This document shows, in pieces, positions 1-9,565 of a stretch of 64,000 bases of DNA. Numbering within the stretch: the first letter of the stretch is position 1; each line of letters starts with the position of its first letter. The notes beneath the pieces are model-generated. The model was not told the DNA's origin. It was given only the letters and a program-made list of their open reading frames with translations, and ran no database searches. The DNA comes from Nakaseomyces glabratus (taxonomy: Eukaryota > Ascomycota > Saccharomycetes > Saccharomycetales > Saccharomycetaceae). The DNA lies in the NCBI RefSeq assembly GCF_010111755.1, contig NC_088953.1:372001-436000 (forward strand). The letters run 5' to 3'. The position numbers and the translations under genes are program-made.

Positions 1-1
1 G

Positions 2-544
2 ATGAGGCAGATTTTGAGCAGGTTTGGTGAAATAGACAGGTTGTTCTTGAAACGTGAAGATGAGGCCAAGCACAAGCAGAGAACGCGTGGTGGTGGTAAC
101 AAGAAGATCATGTATGAAGAGGGCTGGGCGGAGTTTATCCGTAAAAGAGACGCCAAATTATGTGCAGAGACCTTAAATGGTAACATTATTGGTGGTAAGA
201 AAGGTTCGTTTTACCACGACGATATTCTCAACGTGAAGTATCTTCCGGGATTCAAGTGGGCCGACTTAACAGAGCAGATCGCCAGAGAAAACGATGTCAG
301 ACAAGCCAAGCTTGAGTTGGAAATTTCGCAATCGAACAAGCTGAACGCCGAGTACATCCGCAACGTGGAGCAGAGCAAGATGCTGCAGAACATGAGGAAA
401 CGGAAGGACCACGAGGACCGCGACCAAGACGCAAGAAGACAGTTCAAGCAGCACAAGGTCTCAACCAACAGAGCCGACGCTCCGTCCAGCATCAAGAACA
501 AGTCCGAAACCTCAGTCAAGGACGTCCTATCATCACTGCTATGA
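2..544 (+). CDS. ESF2: Esf2, 18S rRNA processing factor (3' part; start lies outside window)
   Basis: This is the C-terminal 180 residues of Esf2, the yeast relative of ABT1. Esf2 is a nucleolar RNA-binding protein of the SSU processome; in yeast it stimulates the helicase Dbp8 during early 18S rRNA processing. The visible part covers the end of the RRM-like region, with GWAEFIRKRDAKLCAETLNG followed by FYHDDILNVKYLPGFKWADL. A highly charged tail (about residues 90-180) is rich in Lys, Arg, Asp and Glu. S. cerevisiae Esf2 is about 316 residues, so roughly 135 N-terminal residues lie upstream; the Met at base 2 is internal. The following gene, NOG2, is also a ribosome assembly factor on the same strand, and the same neighbours occur in S. 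cerevisiae (YNR054C-YNR053C). Confidence 0.93.
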   Translation: MRQILSRFGEIDRLFLKREDEAKHKQRTRGGGNKKIMYEEGWAEFIRKRDAKLCAETLNGNIIGGKKGSFYHDDILNVKYLPGFKWADLTEQIARENDVRQAKLELEISQSNKLNAEYIRNVEQSKMLQNMRKRKDHEDRDQDARRQFKQHKVSTNRADAPSSIKNKSETSVKDVLSSLL

Positions 545-660
545 TCAAAGCTCATCCGCAGGCAACATTGGGCCCCCAATCCAGGGCCCAACCATCACAT
601 AAGTACCATTTGCTACCTATGGCACTATACCCTGAACGTGAAAGATCGCATTCTACGTTG

Positions 661-735
661 TGAAGTAAAATTTTTTTTTTGCCAAAAATTTTGCGATGAG
701 CTCCAATGCGATGAGCATCGATGAAAAATTTCCTT
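661..735 (+). promoter_or_regulatory. RRPE and double PAC boxes upstream of NOG2
   Basis: Two GCGATGAG cores (693-700 and 708-715) are the PAC motif. They are flanked by AAAAATTTT-type RRPE elements (about 684-692 and 722-733). In yeast this pair marks ribosome-biogenesis genes regulated through Dot6/Tod6 and Stb3. They lie about 105-150 bp before the NOG2 start, as expected for this regulon. Confidence 0.75.
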
Positions 736-837
736 CAGTATGGGAGTATAGCATGGAGAAGTATAAGAAGGAGTAGTGTTTGTATATGTAGTGTGGGAGA
801 CTCTTGTAAGTGAGACAGCGACGTATTGATATAGCAA

Positions 838-2895
838 ATGGGTACTGGTAAGAAGGAGAAGCAGAGACGTATCCGTGAGGGTACCACCAAGGATGGTAAC
901 ATCAGAGTGAAAGGTGAGAATTTCTACAGGGACTCCAAGCGTGTTCAGTTTCTGAACATGTACAAGAGTGGTAAGGCTATCAAGAACAAGCATGGTGATG
1001 TGATCCGTGCTGCGGATTATCAGGACACCACTATTCCTGATGCCAGGGTTCAGCCTGACAGGCGTTGGTTTGGTAACACTCGTGTGATCTCCCAGGATGC
1101 TCTGCAACATTTCAGAGACGCTCTGGGTGAGACACAGAAGGATACTTACCAAGTGCTTCTGAGGAGGAACAAGCTGCCTATGTCCCTGTTGGATGAGAAG
1201 GACTCCACGGAGTCCCCAAGAGCACGTATCCTGGAAACTGAGAGCTTCGATCAGACATTTGGTCCAAAGGCTCAGAGAAAGAAGCCTCGTGTTGCTGCCT
1301 CCAGTTTGGAAGAACTAGTGCAAGCTACCGAGGAAGAAAACAAGACCTATGAAGAGAAGGAGGAGCTCAAGGCCACTTTAGGTCTGATGGGTAAGCAAGA
1401 AGATGAAGAAAATGGTTGGACTCAGGTCACTAAGGAAGCCATTTTCAGCAAAGGTCAATCCAAGCGTATATGGAATGAACTTTATAAAGTCATCGATTCC
1501 TCTGATGTGGTGATACATGTCTTGGATGCCAGAGACCCTCTCGGAACACGTTGTAAGTCTGTTGAAGAATACATGAAAAAAGAAACTCCTCACAAGCATC
1601 TTATTTACGTTTTGAACAAGTGTGATTTAGTACCTACTTGGGTTGCTGTATGTTAAACTTTAATTTTTATTTTCTAAATTTTACTAACAATTTTCATGGA
1701 CATGAATATGAGATCCAATTCTGCCAGATAAAACTATGGGAATTCCAAAACTCTTTGTCAGGGTGTCATTGCTGAACTTCACTTTTATCTTTTTTTGATT
1801 TTGGTTTGTTTACTGATTATACAATGATGCCTGTTACAGTTTTGGGAAATTAATACTATTCCTATCTCTTGGCTTCGTTCTGAAGTCGTTCGGGGATAAA
1901 ACTAGAAGCATGGCCATCGTTCTGATGGTGTACCTTCGCCTTTTTTGAATAGCGAGGACTCTATGAGTTGAAGAGATGACTTTTTTCAACAACGTAGTTG
2001 TTGAATAAATCTACCATCTTTTCGTAGTTGGAGAACTCACATTTTTATTACTATTTTCTTATATTGTTTCCATTATTATCTGGCAAATTGGGCCCTTGGG
2101 GTTTCATGAAAGTTGTTATATGTGGAAGAAAACACCATATGAAAGACCAATAATACTAACATCTTTTATTATGAACTCGACTTCAGTGATTTTAGTTGTC
2201 GAATTATACTATTTATTCAGGCTGCATGGGTTAAGCATCTATCCAAGGACCGTCCAACTTTGGCGTTCCACGCTTCTATTACAAATTCTTTTGGTAAGGG
2301 TTCGTTGATTCAATTACTGCGTCAATTCTCCCAATTGCATACCGACAGAAAGCAAATTTCTGTTGGTTTCATCGGTTACCCAAACACCGGTAAGTCATCC
2401 ATTATTAACACGTTGAGAAAGAAGAAAGTCTGTCAAGTGGCACCTATTCCTGGTGAAACTAAGGTGTGGCAATACATTACTTTGATGAAGAGAATATTTT
2501 TGATCGACTGTCCTGGTATCGTTCCCCCATCCACCAAAGATAGCGAAGAGGATATTCTATTCCGTGGTGTTGTCAGAGTCGAGCATGTGTCTCACCCTGA
2601 GCAATATATACCTGGTGTCCTGAAGCGTTGTCAGACCAAGCATCTGGAGAGAACCTACGAGATCTCTGGATGGAAGGATGCCACCGACTTCATAGAGATG
2701 CTTGCGAGAAAGCAAGGTAGATTGCTGAAAGGTGGTGAGCCAGACGAATCCGGTGTCTCCAAGCAAATCCTGAACGATTTCAACAGAGGTAAGATTCCAT
2801 GGTTTGTTATACCGCCAGAAAAGGAAGAGGACAAAAAAAGAAAGCTAGATGAAGAAGAAGTGAAAAGTGCCAAGATGCAAAAGGTCAAGGACTGA
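838..2895 (+). CDS. NOG2: Nog2 (Nug2), 60S pre-ribosome GTPase; two exons 838-1647 and 2221-2895
   Basis: Nog2 is a nuclear GTPase of late pre-60S particles that holds the site later taken by Nmd3. Exon 1 encodes 270 residues ending TWVA; exon 2 resumes with [19 protein letters not shown], giving 494 residues against about 486 in S. cerevisiae. The circularly permuted GTPase order is visible: NKCD (G4) near the end of exon 1, then the P-loop GYPNTGKSS, the G2 threonine region [10 protein letters not shown], and DCPG (G3). The N-terminus is basic ([12 protein letters not shown]) and a Lys/Glu-rich tail follows. The intron sits at the same place as in S. cerevisiae NOG2. Without splicing, exon 1 would run into a stop just after the donor site. 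Upstream PAC and RRPE boxes suit a ribosome-biogenesis gene. Confidence 0.97.
1648..2220 (+). other. NOG2 intron (573 nt)
   Basis: The donor is GTATGT at 1648-1653, the branch site is TACTAAC at 2154-2160, and the acceptor is TTCAG at 2216-2220. Removing it joins exons in phase 0 (codon 270 to 271) and restores a protein collinear with Nog2. A second perfect TACTAAC lies at 1682-1688, only about 30 nt after the donor, and is probably too close to be used. Arms at 1715-1731 and 2076-2091 can pair over 16 bp with one bulged C (1721), enclosing the middle of the intron. The closed segment is the candidate snoRNA. Confidence 0.93.
1735..2044 (+). ncRNA. SNR191: Candidate intronic H/ACA snoRNA, snR191 homologue (ends approximate)
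   Basis: In S. cerevisiae the NOG2 intron hosts snR191, an H/ACA snoRNA guiding two pseudouridines in 25S rRNA. This intron is far longer than splicing needs. It holds GC-richer segments with local hairpins, for example around 1905-1935, and ends in an ACA (2039-2041) three bases before a T-rich stretch. The enclosing stem would help release the RNA. The 5' end, H box and guide pockets were not fixed by eye, so the boundaries are rough. Identity rests on position and the 3' ACA rather than on a full structure. Confidence 0.6.
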
Positions 2896-3443
2896 ATAAT
2901 AAGACTTCACTCCTACACGCTTCCTCTTTCAATATTCAATTTTTTTAAGACCCGGTGTTATAGTTCTCGCTCATTTTCGACATAGTTATATTATTACTTT
3001 CAATTTACTATTTTTTTGCATTTTATAAACTTACCATTTAAAACTGTATATTACTAAATTAAAGAACCCCCCGATAGAAACCTCAATCAATAAGAACTAG
3101 CTCTCCTACCATATATGCGTTCTTGAGCCATAGGACCATCAAGCTCTCTATTATGGACCCAAAGAAACCTTTACCCGGCTTCTTTAATTTCTTCCCTCTG
3201 AAATTTCTTCTAACGAACAATCTTCCTTTGGAGGCCAATTTGGGCCTTTCAATCACAGCTGTAGCGATGTTAATAAGAGCATTGCTTCTGGGTTAGACTG
3301 GGAGTTAGGATACAGACATCCAGCAGAGCTAATCATTTTGAGGACTACTTTTAATAGGCGCAATCGAATTCCCTTTTGCTTGATCCGAGCTTTCGCTAGA
3401 CGCATATTGCAATTCGAATAGTTATAAAAGAGTACGCTTGGCT
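2896..3443. other. NOG2-POP2 intergenic region
   Basis: This holds the NOG2 terminator region and POP2 promoter. A 47-codon open frame starts at ATG 3153 (stop at 3294-3296). The opposite strand has a start-less open frame across 3094-3300. Neither resembles a protein I know, and I do not call a gene. Confidence 0.5.
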
Positions 3444-4883
3444 ATGATGCAATCAATGAATGTACAGCATCAGGTTATGCCTGGCCATGAGCAGATGATG
3501 CCGCAGAGAGATCCTCAGAACATGAATATGATGCAGAACTACTCGCCACACATGGGCAGGGCGCGCATGAATGTACAGCAGCCTAACTTTCCTATGCAAA
3601 GTATGATGCAGGATGTTGGGAATCCATATTTGAATGCGCAGGAGCAGGATATGAACAAGAGACAGATGCAGCAGAATATGCCTATGAATATACAGCCACA
3701 GCTACAGATGCAACACCAGAATCAGAATTTCAATATTAGTACTCCTGTGAACGCTTCCATGCCACCTGGTCTAAATCTATACCAACAGCAACAGCAACAA
3801 CAGCAACAACAGCAACAACAGCAGCAACAGCAACAACAGCAGCAACAGCAACAGCAACGACAAGGTCAAGGTCAGGGTCAGCAGAATCAGCAGAATCAGC
3901 AGCAGCAACAACAGCAACAACTTGGTCAACAACAAATCCCACAACAATCTCAGAATCAAGGCTCTATTGGTGTCAATCCTGCATTGACCAATGTGCCAAA
4001 GCAAATGGGTGCGGCAGCAAACGCTCTGCCAGGAGCTGCATCCGCACTGCCACCTATGATCCTCCCACCGCCAAACCACTTGTTCGTCAGAGATGTATGG
4101 AAGGGCAATTTATACCGTGAATTTGCTTCTATTAGACGCCTTGTTCAACAATACAACCATATTTCAATAAGTACAGAATTTGTCGGCACCACTGCACGTC
4201 CTATTGGTAACTTTAGATCGAAGGCAGATTATCACTATCAGACTATGAGAGCAAATGTGGATTTCCTGAATCCAATTCAACTAGGTTTATCCCTAAGTGA
4301 CGAAAATGGTAATAAGCCAGATAACGGTCCATCTACATGGCAATTCAACTTCGAGTTTAATCCAGAGAAAGAAATGGTGTCAAAGGACTCTCTTGAGCTT
4401 CTTACAAAGTCTGGCATTAATTTCGAACAGCATCAAACCATGGGTATAGATCAACTAGAGTTTGGTCAGTTACTAATGGATTCAGGATTGGTCTTGGACC
4501 CTGAAGTTACTTGGGTCACATACCATGCTGCCTACGACCTCGGCTTCCTAATCAACATCCTAATGAACAACTCGATGCCAAATAACAAGGATGATTTCGA
4601 GTGGTGGGTGCATAAGTATCTGCCAAACTTCTACGACTTGAATCTAGTCTACAAAGCCATTCAGGACTTCAAGCAACCAAACCAGCAACAACAGTATACA
4701 CTTACCTCACTGGCAGACGACCTAGGTATTCCAAGGTTCTCCATTTTTACAACTACAGGTGGTCAGAGCTTGCTGATGCTTCTATCTTTCTGCCAATTGG
4801 CAAAAGTCTCACTCAACAAACTACCAAATGGCGCTGATTTGATATCCTACCGTAACATAATCTACGGCATCGATGGAGAGTAG
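3444..4883 (+). CDS. POP2: Pop2/Caf1, deadenylase subunit of the CCR4-NOT complex
   Basis: Pop2 is the Caf1-type RNase D-fold nuclease that joins Ccr4 to the Not1 scaffold, shortening poly(A) tails in the cytoplasm. Residues 1 to about 210 are a low-complexity Met/Gln-rich leader with an uninterrupted run of 25 Gln (3783-3857) and a second Gln/Asn stretch. The folded nuclease domain begins at LFVRDVWKGNLYREF and runs to the C-terminus. Catalytic positions read S-x-E (SISTEFVG), D (YHAAYDLGF) and Q (TTGGQSLLML), the same non-canonical set as in S. cerevisiae Pop2 rather than the usual DEDD. The first ATG is 3444; ATG 3447 gives the MQSMNVQ start known from S. cerevisiae, so the two are equivalent. 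BRE5 follows on the same strand, as in S. cerevisiae. Confidence 0.96.
   Translation: MMQSMNVQHQVMPGHEQMMPQRDPQNMNMMQNYSPHMGRARMNVQQPNFPMQSMMQDVGNPYLNAQEQDMNKRQMQQNMPMNIQPQLQMQHQNQNFNISTPVNASMPPGLNLYQQQQQQQQQQQQQQQQQQQQQQQQQRQGQGQGQQNQQNQQQQQQQQLGQQQIPQQSQNQGSIGVNPALTNVPKQMGAAANALPGAASALPPMILPPPNHLFVRDVWKGNLYREFASIRRLVQQYNHISISTEFVGTTARPIGNFRSKADYHYQTMRANVDFLNPIQLGLSLSDENGNKPDNGPSTWQFNFEFNPEKEMVSKDSLELLTKSGINFEQHQTMGIDQLEFGQLLMDSGLVLDPEVTWVTYHAAYDLGFLINILMNNSMPNNKDDFEWWVHKYLPNFYDLNLVYKAIQDFKQPNQQQQYTLTSLADDLGIPRFSIFTTTGGQSLLMLLSFCQLAKVSLNKLPNGADLISYRNIIYGIDGE
3783..3857 (+). repeat. CAR trinucleotide repeat encoding 25 Gln in POP2
   Basis: Mixed CAA and CAG codons encode 25 consecutive glutamines. 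The mixed codons suggest the protein tract is selected rather than a pure microsatellite, though its length is probably variable between strains. Confidence 0.9.
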
Positions 4884-5505
4884 CTTTCCACTCACATTCC
4901 TGAAACTCAAAAAAATAGCACCTAACTCTTGCCACAATGGACAAGACTTCATGTAACGTTAATACTATAAACACTGATATCTTTACAATCTCTATAACCT
5001 ACATCAATGAGTCACTTGCCACTTTCTCAGATAAGATAGATTATTATTATCACTCTATACGTATTGTTCCTTTCCGAGAACAAATTCCCACCGAAACTGG
5101 AAAACTTTCGAAGATAGAGCTTCTCATGGATTGCGAGGAATAGTGTTCATTATTTGAGTAGTAATTGCGGCTGTTAATGGACAGGTAGGTATTGAACTTT
5201 GGTTGCGTGGACCTAAGTTTTTGGAATACAGTACGTACAAGAAGGAACGATTTAAAACCGCGGAGCGGACGTTGATTTATTGTGATTTTACAGCTGGAAC
5301 ATATAACTGTAACGGGAAGGAGCGAGGCAAGGCATAGTCACATACACAGCACATTATTGGGAGTAATATCATTAGAATTTAGAAATTCGTTTACTTTAAA
5401 TTTGTTTTTCAGTTAAGATTGTTGCATTTTAATCCTGTATACTAGACTTGTAAGGTTTTGTTTTATTTTTTGGTTATTTGTTGTTGAATTATTCATTGTA
5501 CAAGC
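4884..5505. other. POP2-BRE5 intergenic region
   Basis: This is the POP2 3' region and BRE5 promoter. A 68-codon open frame at 4937-5143 has no recognisable features. I see no RNA gene or repeat. Confidence 0.5.
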
Positions 5506-7002
5506 ATGGGCACACCTACCATTCAGGAGATCAGTTACGCATTTGTGCGTACATATTATGAGAGGATGAACAACAATCCTTCCAAGATGTCTAATCTGTA
5601 CTCGAACACCGCCGAGTTGACGCACATAGGCTATCAACAGAAGGTCGATGAGAACTCCGATGTTCTGGCCACAGTGAAGTTGACCGGTAAGGAGAATATC
5701 AGCAAGTTCTTTGTCAGAAATGAGGCCAAGGTCAACGATTTGAAAGTCAAGTTGGACAGTTGTGATTTTCAGACCACGGGTGTCAATCACAAGAGTATAT
5801 TTATTGTGGTCACTGGTGAACTGTTTTGGACTGGTACTCCCACTTATAGATTCTGTCAAAGTTTTATTCTAACACCAACATCGCCAAGCAGTGACTCATA
5901 TGATATTACCAATGATATCATCAGATTCTTGGGTGACAACTTCCAATCCATTAAGGCGGCCAGACAAAACAGTGGTCACAAGAAAGAAGAGAATAAGTCT
6001 GTTGAGAAATCAAAGGAGAGTCAGCCAGCCAAGGAGAAGAAGGTAGAAGAGAAGCCAAAGGAGGAGCCAAAGGAACAAGAAAAGATAGCACCAGTATCTC
6101 CCAAGGCGGCTAAGGAGGCACCAGCACCAGCACCAGCACCCACATCAGCATCAGAACCAAGTGTCCCTAAGCCAGTCACGCCGGTATTGAAAAAGGAAAC
6201 CACGCACCCTGTCACCAACAATGTAACAAAGGAAGCTCAGACTCAGGCATCACCAGAAAAGGAAGAAATTGATGCTACTAAGAAGGAATCGGCTACAACC
6301 AAGGAAACTGTTAAAGAAAATAATAAGGCAGTCAAGGAGGTAACTGAGCCAAAGCCTGTGCAGGAAAACAACTCGGTGAGTTCCCGTCCTTCTAGTTCAT
6401 CTACCACACCATCTCAAACTCCAAATCAAGAGCAATCGTCTGGACCAGTCAAAATGACATGGGCTAGTAAGCTATCTCAAGATACTGCGGTTAACACAAA
6501 GGCTGGGTTTGTTAAAAACGAGCCAATTCAGACTGTCAAGATTGAACCAAGCGAAGAACAAGAACCATCTAGTTCAAAGAAGTCTAGCAATGGCGACCGC
6601 AAGTTCGAGCTTGCTGGCAGAAGAGAGAATAGTAGCAGTACTAAGACTAAGAAAAAGCCAATCTTCTGTACTGTTAATGAGGATGGTTTTTTCCCAATCT
6701 ACATCAGAGGAACTGCCGGTTTAAAAGAGGACAGATTAAGGAACACCTTGGAGACCAATTACGGACCAGTCAAAAAGATTACCATGGCGGAGAACTTCTC
6801 TGTGGTTGATTTTGAGTTACAAAAGAGTCAAACCGAAGCCATAGAGACTAAAAAGATCACCATTGATGGTATTGAGATATATATGGAGAGAAAGACCATC
6901 AAGAAGAGTCCAACTTCCACGGCGTCTTCGTCATCATCATCGCAGGGATTCACCAATGTCTCCAAAGTATACAAGAAGCATGCAGTAAAGAAGAAGGACT
7001 AA
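5506..7002 (+). CDS. BRE5: Bre5, cofactor of the ubiquitin protease Ubp3
   Basis: Bre5 pairs with the deubiquitinase Ubp3, acting on COPII Sec23, ribophagy and stress granules; it is the yeast G3BP relative. The 498 residues show the G3BP layout. An N-terminal NTF2-like domain (about 1-150; EISYAFVRTYYERMNNNPSKMSNLY, then SIFIVVTGELFWTG and FCQSFILTP) binds Ubp3. A long Lys/Glu/Pro/Ser-rich disordered middle follows (about 160-380). A C-terminal RRM-like fold (about 385-465; IFCTVNEDGFFPIYIRGTAGLKEDRLRNTL) comes next, then a Ser run and a basic tail. Length is close to the roughly 515 residues in S. cerevisiae. The order POP2-BRE5-LYS9 on one strand matches YNR052C-YNR050C. Confidence 0.94.
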   Translation: MGTPTIQEISYAFVRTYYERMNNNPSKMSNLYSNTAELTHIGYQQKVDENSDVLATVKLTGKENISKFFVRNEAKVNDLKVKLDSCDFQTTGVNHKSIFIVVTGELFWTGTPTYRFCQSFILTPTSPSSDSYDITNDIIRFLGDNFQSIKAARQNSGHKKEENKSVEKSKESQPAKEKKVEEKPKEEPKEQEKIAPVSPKAAKEAPAPAPAPTSASEPSVPKPVTPVLKKETTHPVTNNVTKEAQTQASPEKEEIDATKKESATTKETVKENNKAVKEVTEPKPVQENNSVSSRPSSSSTTPSQTPNQEQSSGPVKMTWASKLSQDTAVNTKAGFVKNEPIQTVKIEPSEEQEPSSSKKSSNGDRKFELAGRRENSSSTKTKKKPIFCTVNEDGFFPIYIRGTAGLKEDRLRNTLETNYGPVKKITMAENFSVVDFELQKSQTEAIETKKITIDGIEIYMERKTIKKSPTSTASSSSSSQGFTNVSKVYKKHAVKKKD

Positions 7003-8224
7003 AGAATTAAAAATTTTGCTTGTAAAAGAGATGATTAGTCCAAAATATACCCATCAAGGAAACAAAAACTTTAATATATGAAAAAAAAATCATAAAACGA
7101 AAAAAATAAAAACATAGAACTCAGGAAGCTTTGCAACAGTAATGACTTTTTGAGCGAGAAGGCACTGCAGCACTCCCCCTGATAGAAGATATCCAGCGCC
7201 CATTCCAATGGCGCAACATAAAGCAATTCCTACACCTACGACCGTACCCTCCTTTTTTAATGACTTTTAAGTATGTATATAATAAATTCACAGCATTTTT
7301 TAGTAATATCGTATCAGATTAAGATAAGATAAGGCATAAGAGATGTCATATGGCTTCAAAATGGCATGAAGTTACGGGCTGTTCATTCCACTCAGATTAA
7401 GAGAAGAAGCACAACCTCCCCCCACTGGCAAAGCACCCGAAAGCACAAAACCAGAGAGAAGGCCACACCTCTCCTCTTAGGACCATAGTTTTAGTATGCG
7501 GGATTCGTTTACCAAGACTACCTGTTTGGAAGCATACACTTCCGGCATAGCCATGGAGATAAAGTCCCAAAATTGGTCCTTCTCAAGTGGGAAAACACTG
7601 CCAGAGTAGCAAAACTCGATGCCCTTTTATACTTTTTCCAATTCCGCAACAACAATTTTTCACTGCCCTCATACGGAACAGCGCAGTTAGGGCATAACAG
7701 CTGAAATTGGGATATAAATGTGGACCGTTTCTCGATGCCCATTAAAAGCACATTGCAAACTGGTGAATAGGCTAAAGGTATGCTCCTTGGGCGTATGTAG
7801 AAGTTGTAATACTTGTGGGACTCGATCTCCGGTGCTTTGGGAATATGCGTATCGAAATTCCGTCGGGAATTCTTCCACCGCGAAATAGTTTTGGTGGGAA
7901 ATTCCGATGGGATTACCAGTGAGTAATCGAGACTGGATATAATAGCCAAGCTTGGAGCTGTTATTAGCAAAGTGCCATTGCGAAACGGTGGAAGGAAATT
8001 CCTCAGGTATTCGAGAAGCGCAGGCGTTGCAATCTTTCCCTTAGAGATGGTGGTGCTAGGACCTCGATGAGCTGTGGTCAATGACCCTTTGATAATGACT
8101 CTTCTTAGTAAAATCAATATATAAAGCAAGCACTTTAGGAGCATGTACAAGGCAGTCCAATGCCACTGTAGCCCTATACCAATAGCACTAAGATAAGAAT
8201 TAAATATAGTGGGAAAGATAGAAA
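7003..8224. other. Long BRE5-LYS9 intergenic region, LYS9 promoter
   Basis: These 1.2 kb separate BRE5 from LYS9. Two near matches to the Lys14 activator site TCCRNYGGA occur at 7859-7867 (TCCGTCGGG) and 7903-7911 (TCCGATGGG), about 315-365 bp before LYS9; each differs at the last base. A small GC-rich hairpin lies at about 7196-7214. A 210-codon minus-strand open frame (7518-8150) covers the same bases and is listed separately. I see no tRNA-like boxes. Confidence 0.5.
7518..8150 (-). CDS. Unrecognised open frame of 210 codons in the LYS9 promoter (doubtful)
   Basis: This frame would encode a 210-residue basic protein with a hydrophobic start (MYMLLKCLLYILILL) and scattered cysteines (CPNC, CRKC). 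It matches no family I know, and S. cerevisiae has no gene between BRE5 and LYS9. It covers the region where the LYS9 upstream activating sites are expected. It may be a chance frame; a lineage-specific gene cannot be excluded. Confidence 0.2.
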   Translation of the reverse strand: MYMLLKCLLYILILLRRVIIKGSLTTAHRGPSTTISKGKIATPALLEYLRNFLPPFRNGTLLITAPSLAIISSLDYSLVIPSEFPTKTISRWKNSRRNFDTHIPKAPEIESHKYYNFYIRPRSIPLAYSPVCNVLLMGIEKRSTFISQFQLLCPNCAVPYEGSEKLLLRNWKKYKRASSFATLAVFSHLRRTNFGTLSPWLCRKCMLPNR

Positions 8225-9565
8225 ATGACTAAACGTGTATTGTTGCTGGGTTCTGGTTTTGTTGCGCAGCCGGTTATTGACACCTTGGCTGCCACTGAAG
8301 GCATTGAAGTTACTGTTGCTTGTAGAACGTTGGCTAACGCCAAGCAGTTGGCTAGTGCCTCTGGTTCGGATGCCATCTCCTTGGATGTTACCGATGACAG
8401 CGCGCTGGACGCAGCTTTGGGCCAGCACGACCTAGTTATCTCGTTGATCCCATACACTTTCCACCCAAATGTGGTCAGAAGTGCCATCAGGTTGAAGAAA
8501 GACGTCGTCACTTCCTCTTACATTTCCCCAGCATTGAGGGAGTTGGAGCCTGAGATCAACAAAGCAGGTATCACTGTTATGAATGAGATCGGTTTGGACC
8601 CAGGTATCGACCACTTGTACGCCGTGAAGACCATCGATGAGGTCCACAGAGCGGGCGGTAAGATCAAGTCCTTCTTGTCATACTGTGGTGGTCTGCCAGC
8701 CCCAGAAGACTCCGATAATCCATTGGGTTACAAGTTCTCCTGGTCCTCCCGTGGTGTCCTATTGGCACTAAGAAACTCTGCCAAGTACTGGAAGGACGGT
8801 AAGATCGAGACCATCTCTTCTGAAGACTTGATGGCCTCCGCCAAGCCATACTTCATCTACCCAGGTTACGCCTTCGTGTGCTACCCTAACAGAGACTCTA
8901 CTTTGTTTAAGGAGCTATACCACATCCCAGAAGCTGACACTGTTATCAGAGGTACTTTGAGATACCAAGGTTTCCCAGAGTTCGTAAAAGCCCTAGTGGA
9001 TATGGGTATGCTAAAGGATGACGAGAATGCCATCTTCAGCAGCGCTATTCCATGGAATGACGCTCTAAAGCAATACTTGGGTGCCAAGTCCACATCAAGA
9101 GAAGATCTAGTGGCCTCCATAGACTCTAAAACCAACTGGAAATCACAAGAGGACAGAGATAGAATCCTGTCTGGTTTCGCATGGTTGGGTCTCTTCAGCG
9201 ACACTAAGATTACACCAAGAGGTAACGCTCTGGATACTCTATGTGCACGTCTTGAAGAATTGATGCAATATGAAGACGGCGAGCGTGATATGGTCGCCCT
9301 ACAGCACAAGTTCGGTATTGAATGGGCAGATGGTACCACCGAAGTCAGAACCTCCACCATGATCGATTACGGTAAGGTCGGTGGTTACAGCTCCATGGCT
9401 GCCACCGTGGGGTACCCAGTAGCCATCGCTACCAAGTTTGTCCTAAACGGGACAATAAAGGGACCTGGTCTATTGGCTCCATACTCCCCAGAGATTAACG
9501 ACCCTATCATGAAGGAACTAAAGGATAAATACGGTCTGTACCTGAAAGAAAAGACCATCGCTTGA
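8225..9565 (+). CDS. LYS9: Saccharopine dehydrogenase (NADP+, L-glutamate-forming), lysine biosynthesis
   Basis: Lys9 (EC 1.5.1.10) joins glutamate and 2-aminoadipate semialdehyde to give saccharopine, the penultimate step of the fungal aminoadipate pathway to lysine, in the cytoplasm. The 446 residues equal the S. cerevisiae length. A Rossmann nucleotide-binding start is clear (VLLLGSGFVAQPVIDTLAA, glycine-rich loop at about residues 7-12). It is followed by the family's conserved MNEIGLDPGIDHLYA and SYCGGLPAPEDSDNPLGYKFSWSSRG segments (written here in part), and the C-terminal KGPGLLAPYSPEI. Codon choice is strongly biased to preferred codons (TTG, GGT, AAG), suggesting high expression. Possible Lys14 sites lie upstream. 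Confidence 0.97.
   Translation: MTKRVLLLGSGFVAQPVIDTLAATEGIEVTVACRTLANAKQLASASGSDAISLDVTDDSALDAALGQHDLVISLIPYTFHPNVVRSAIRLKKDVVTSSYISPALRELEPEINKAGITVMNEIGLDPGIDHLYAVKTIDEVHRAGGKIKSFLSYCGGLPAPEDSDNPLGYKFSWSSRGVLLALRNSAKYWKDGKIETISSEDLMASAKPYFIYPGYAFVCYPNRDSTLFKELYHIPEADTVIRGTLRYQGFPEFVKALVDMGMLKDDENAIFSSAIPWNDALKQYLGAKSTSREDLVASIDSKTNWKSQEDRDRILSGFAWLGLFSDTKITPRGNALDTLCARLEELMQYEDGERDMVALQHKFGIEWADGTTEVRTSTMIDYGKVGGYSSMAATVGYPVAIATKFVLNGTIKGPGLLAPYSPEINDPIMKELKDKYGLYLKEKTIA

Noticed and set aside
3094..3300. Start-less minus frame and 47-codon plus frame between NOG2 and POP2
   Set aside because: No known homologue, and no convincing splice partner for the minus frame.
7003..8224. A large structured RNA such as RNase P RNA in the long BRE5-LYS9 gap
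   Set aside because: I looked for the conserved ACAGAA-type P4 strand on both strands and found none; no Pol III A/B boxes were seen.
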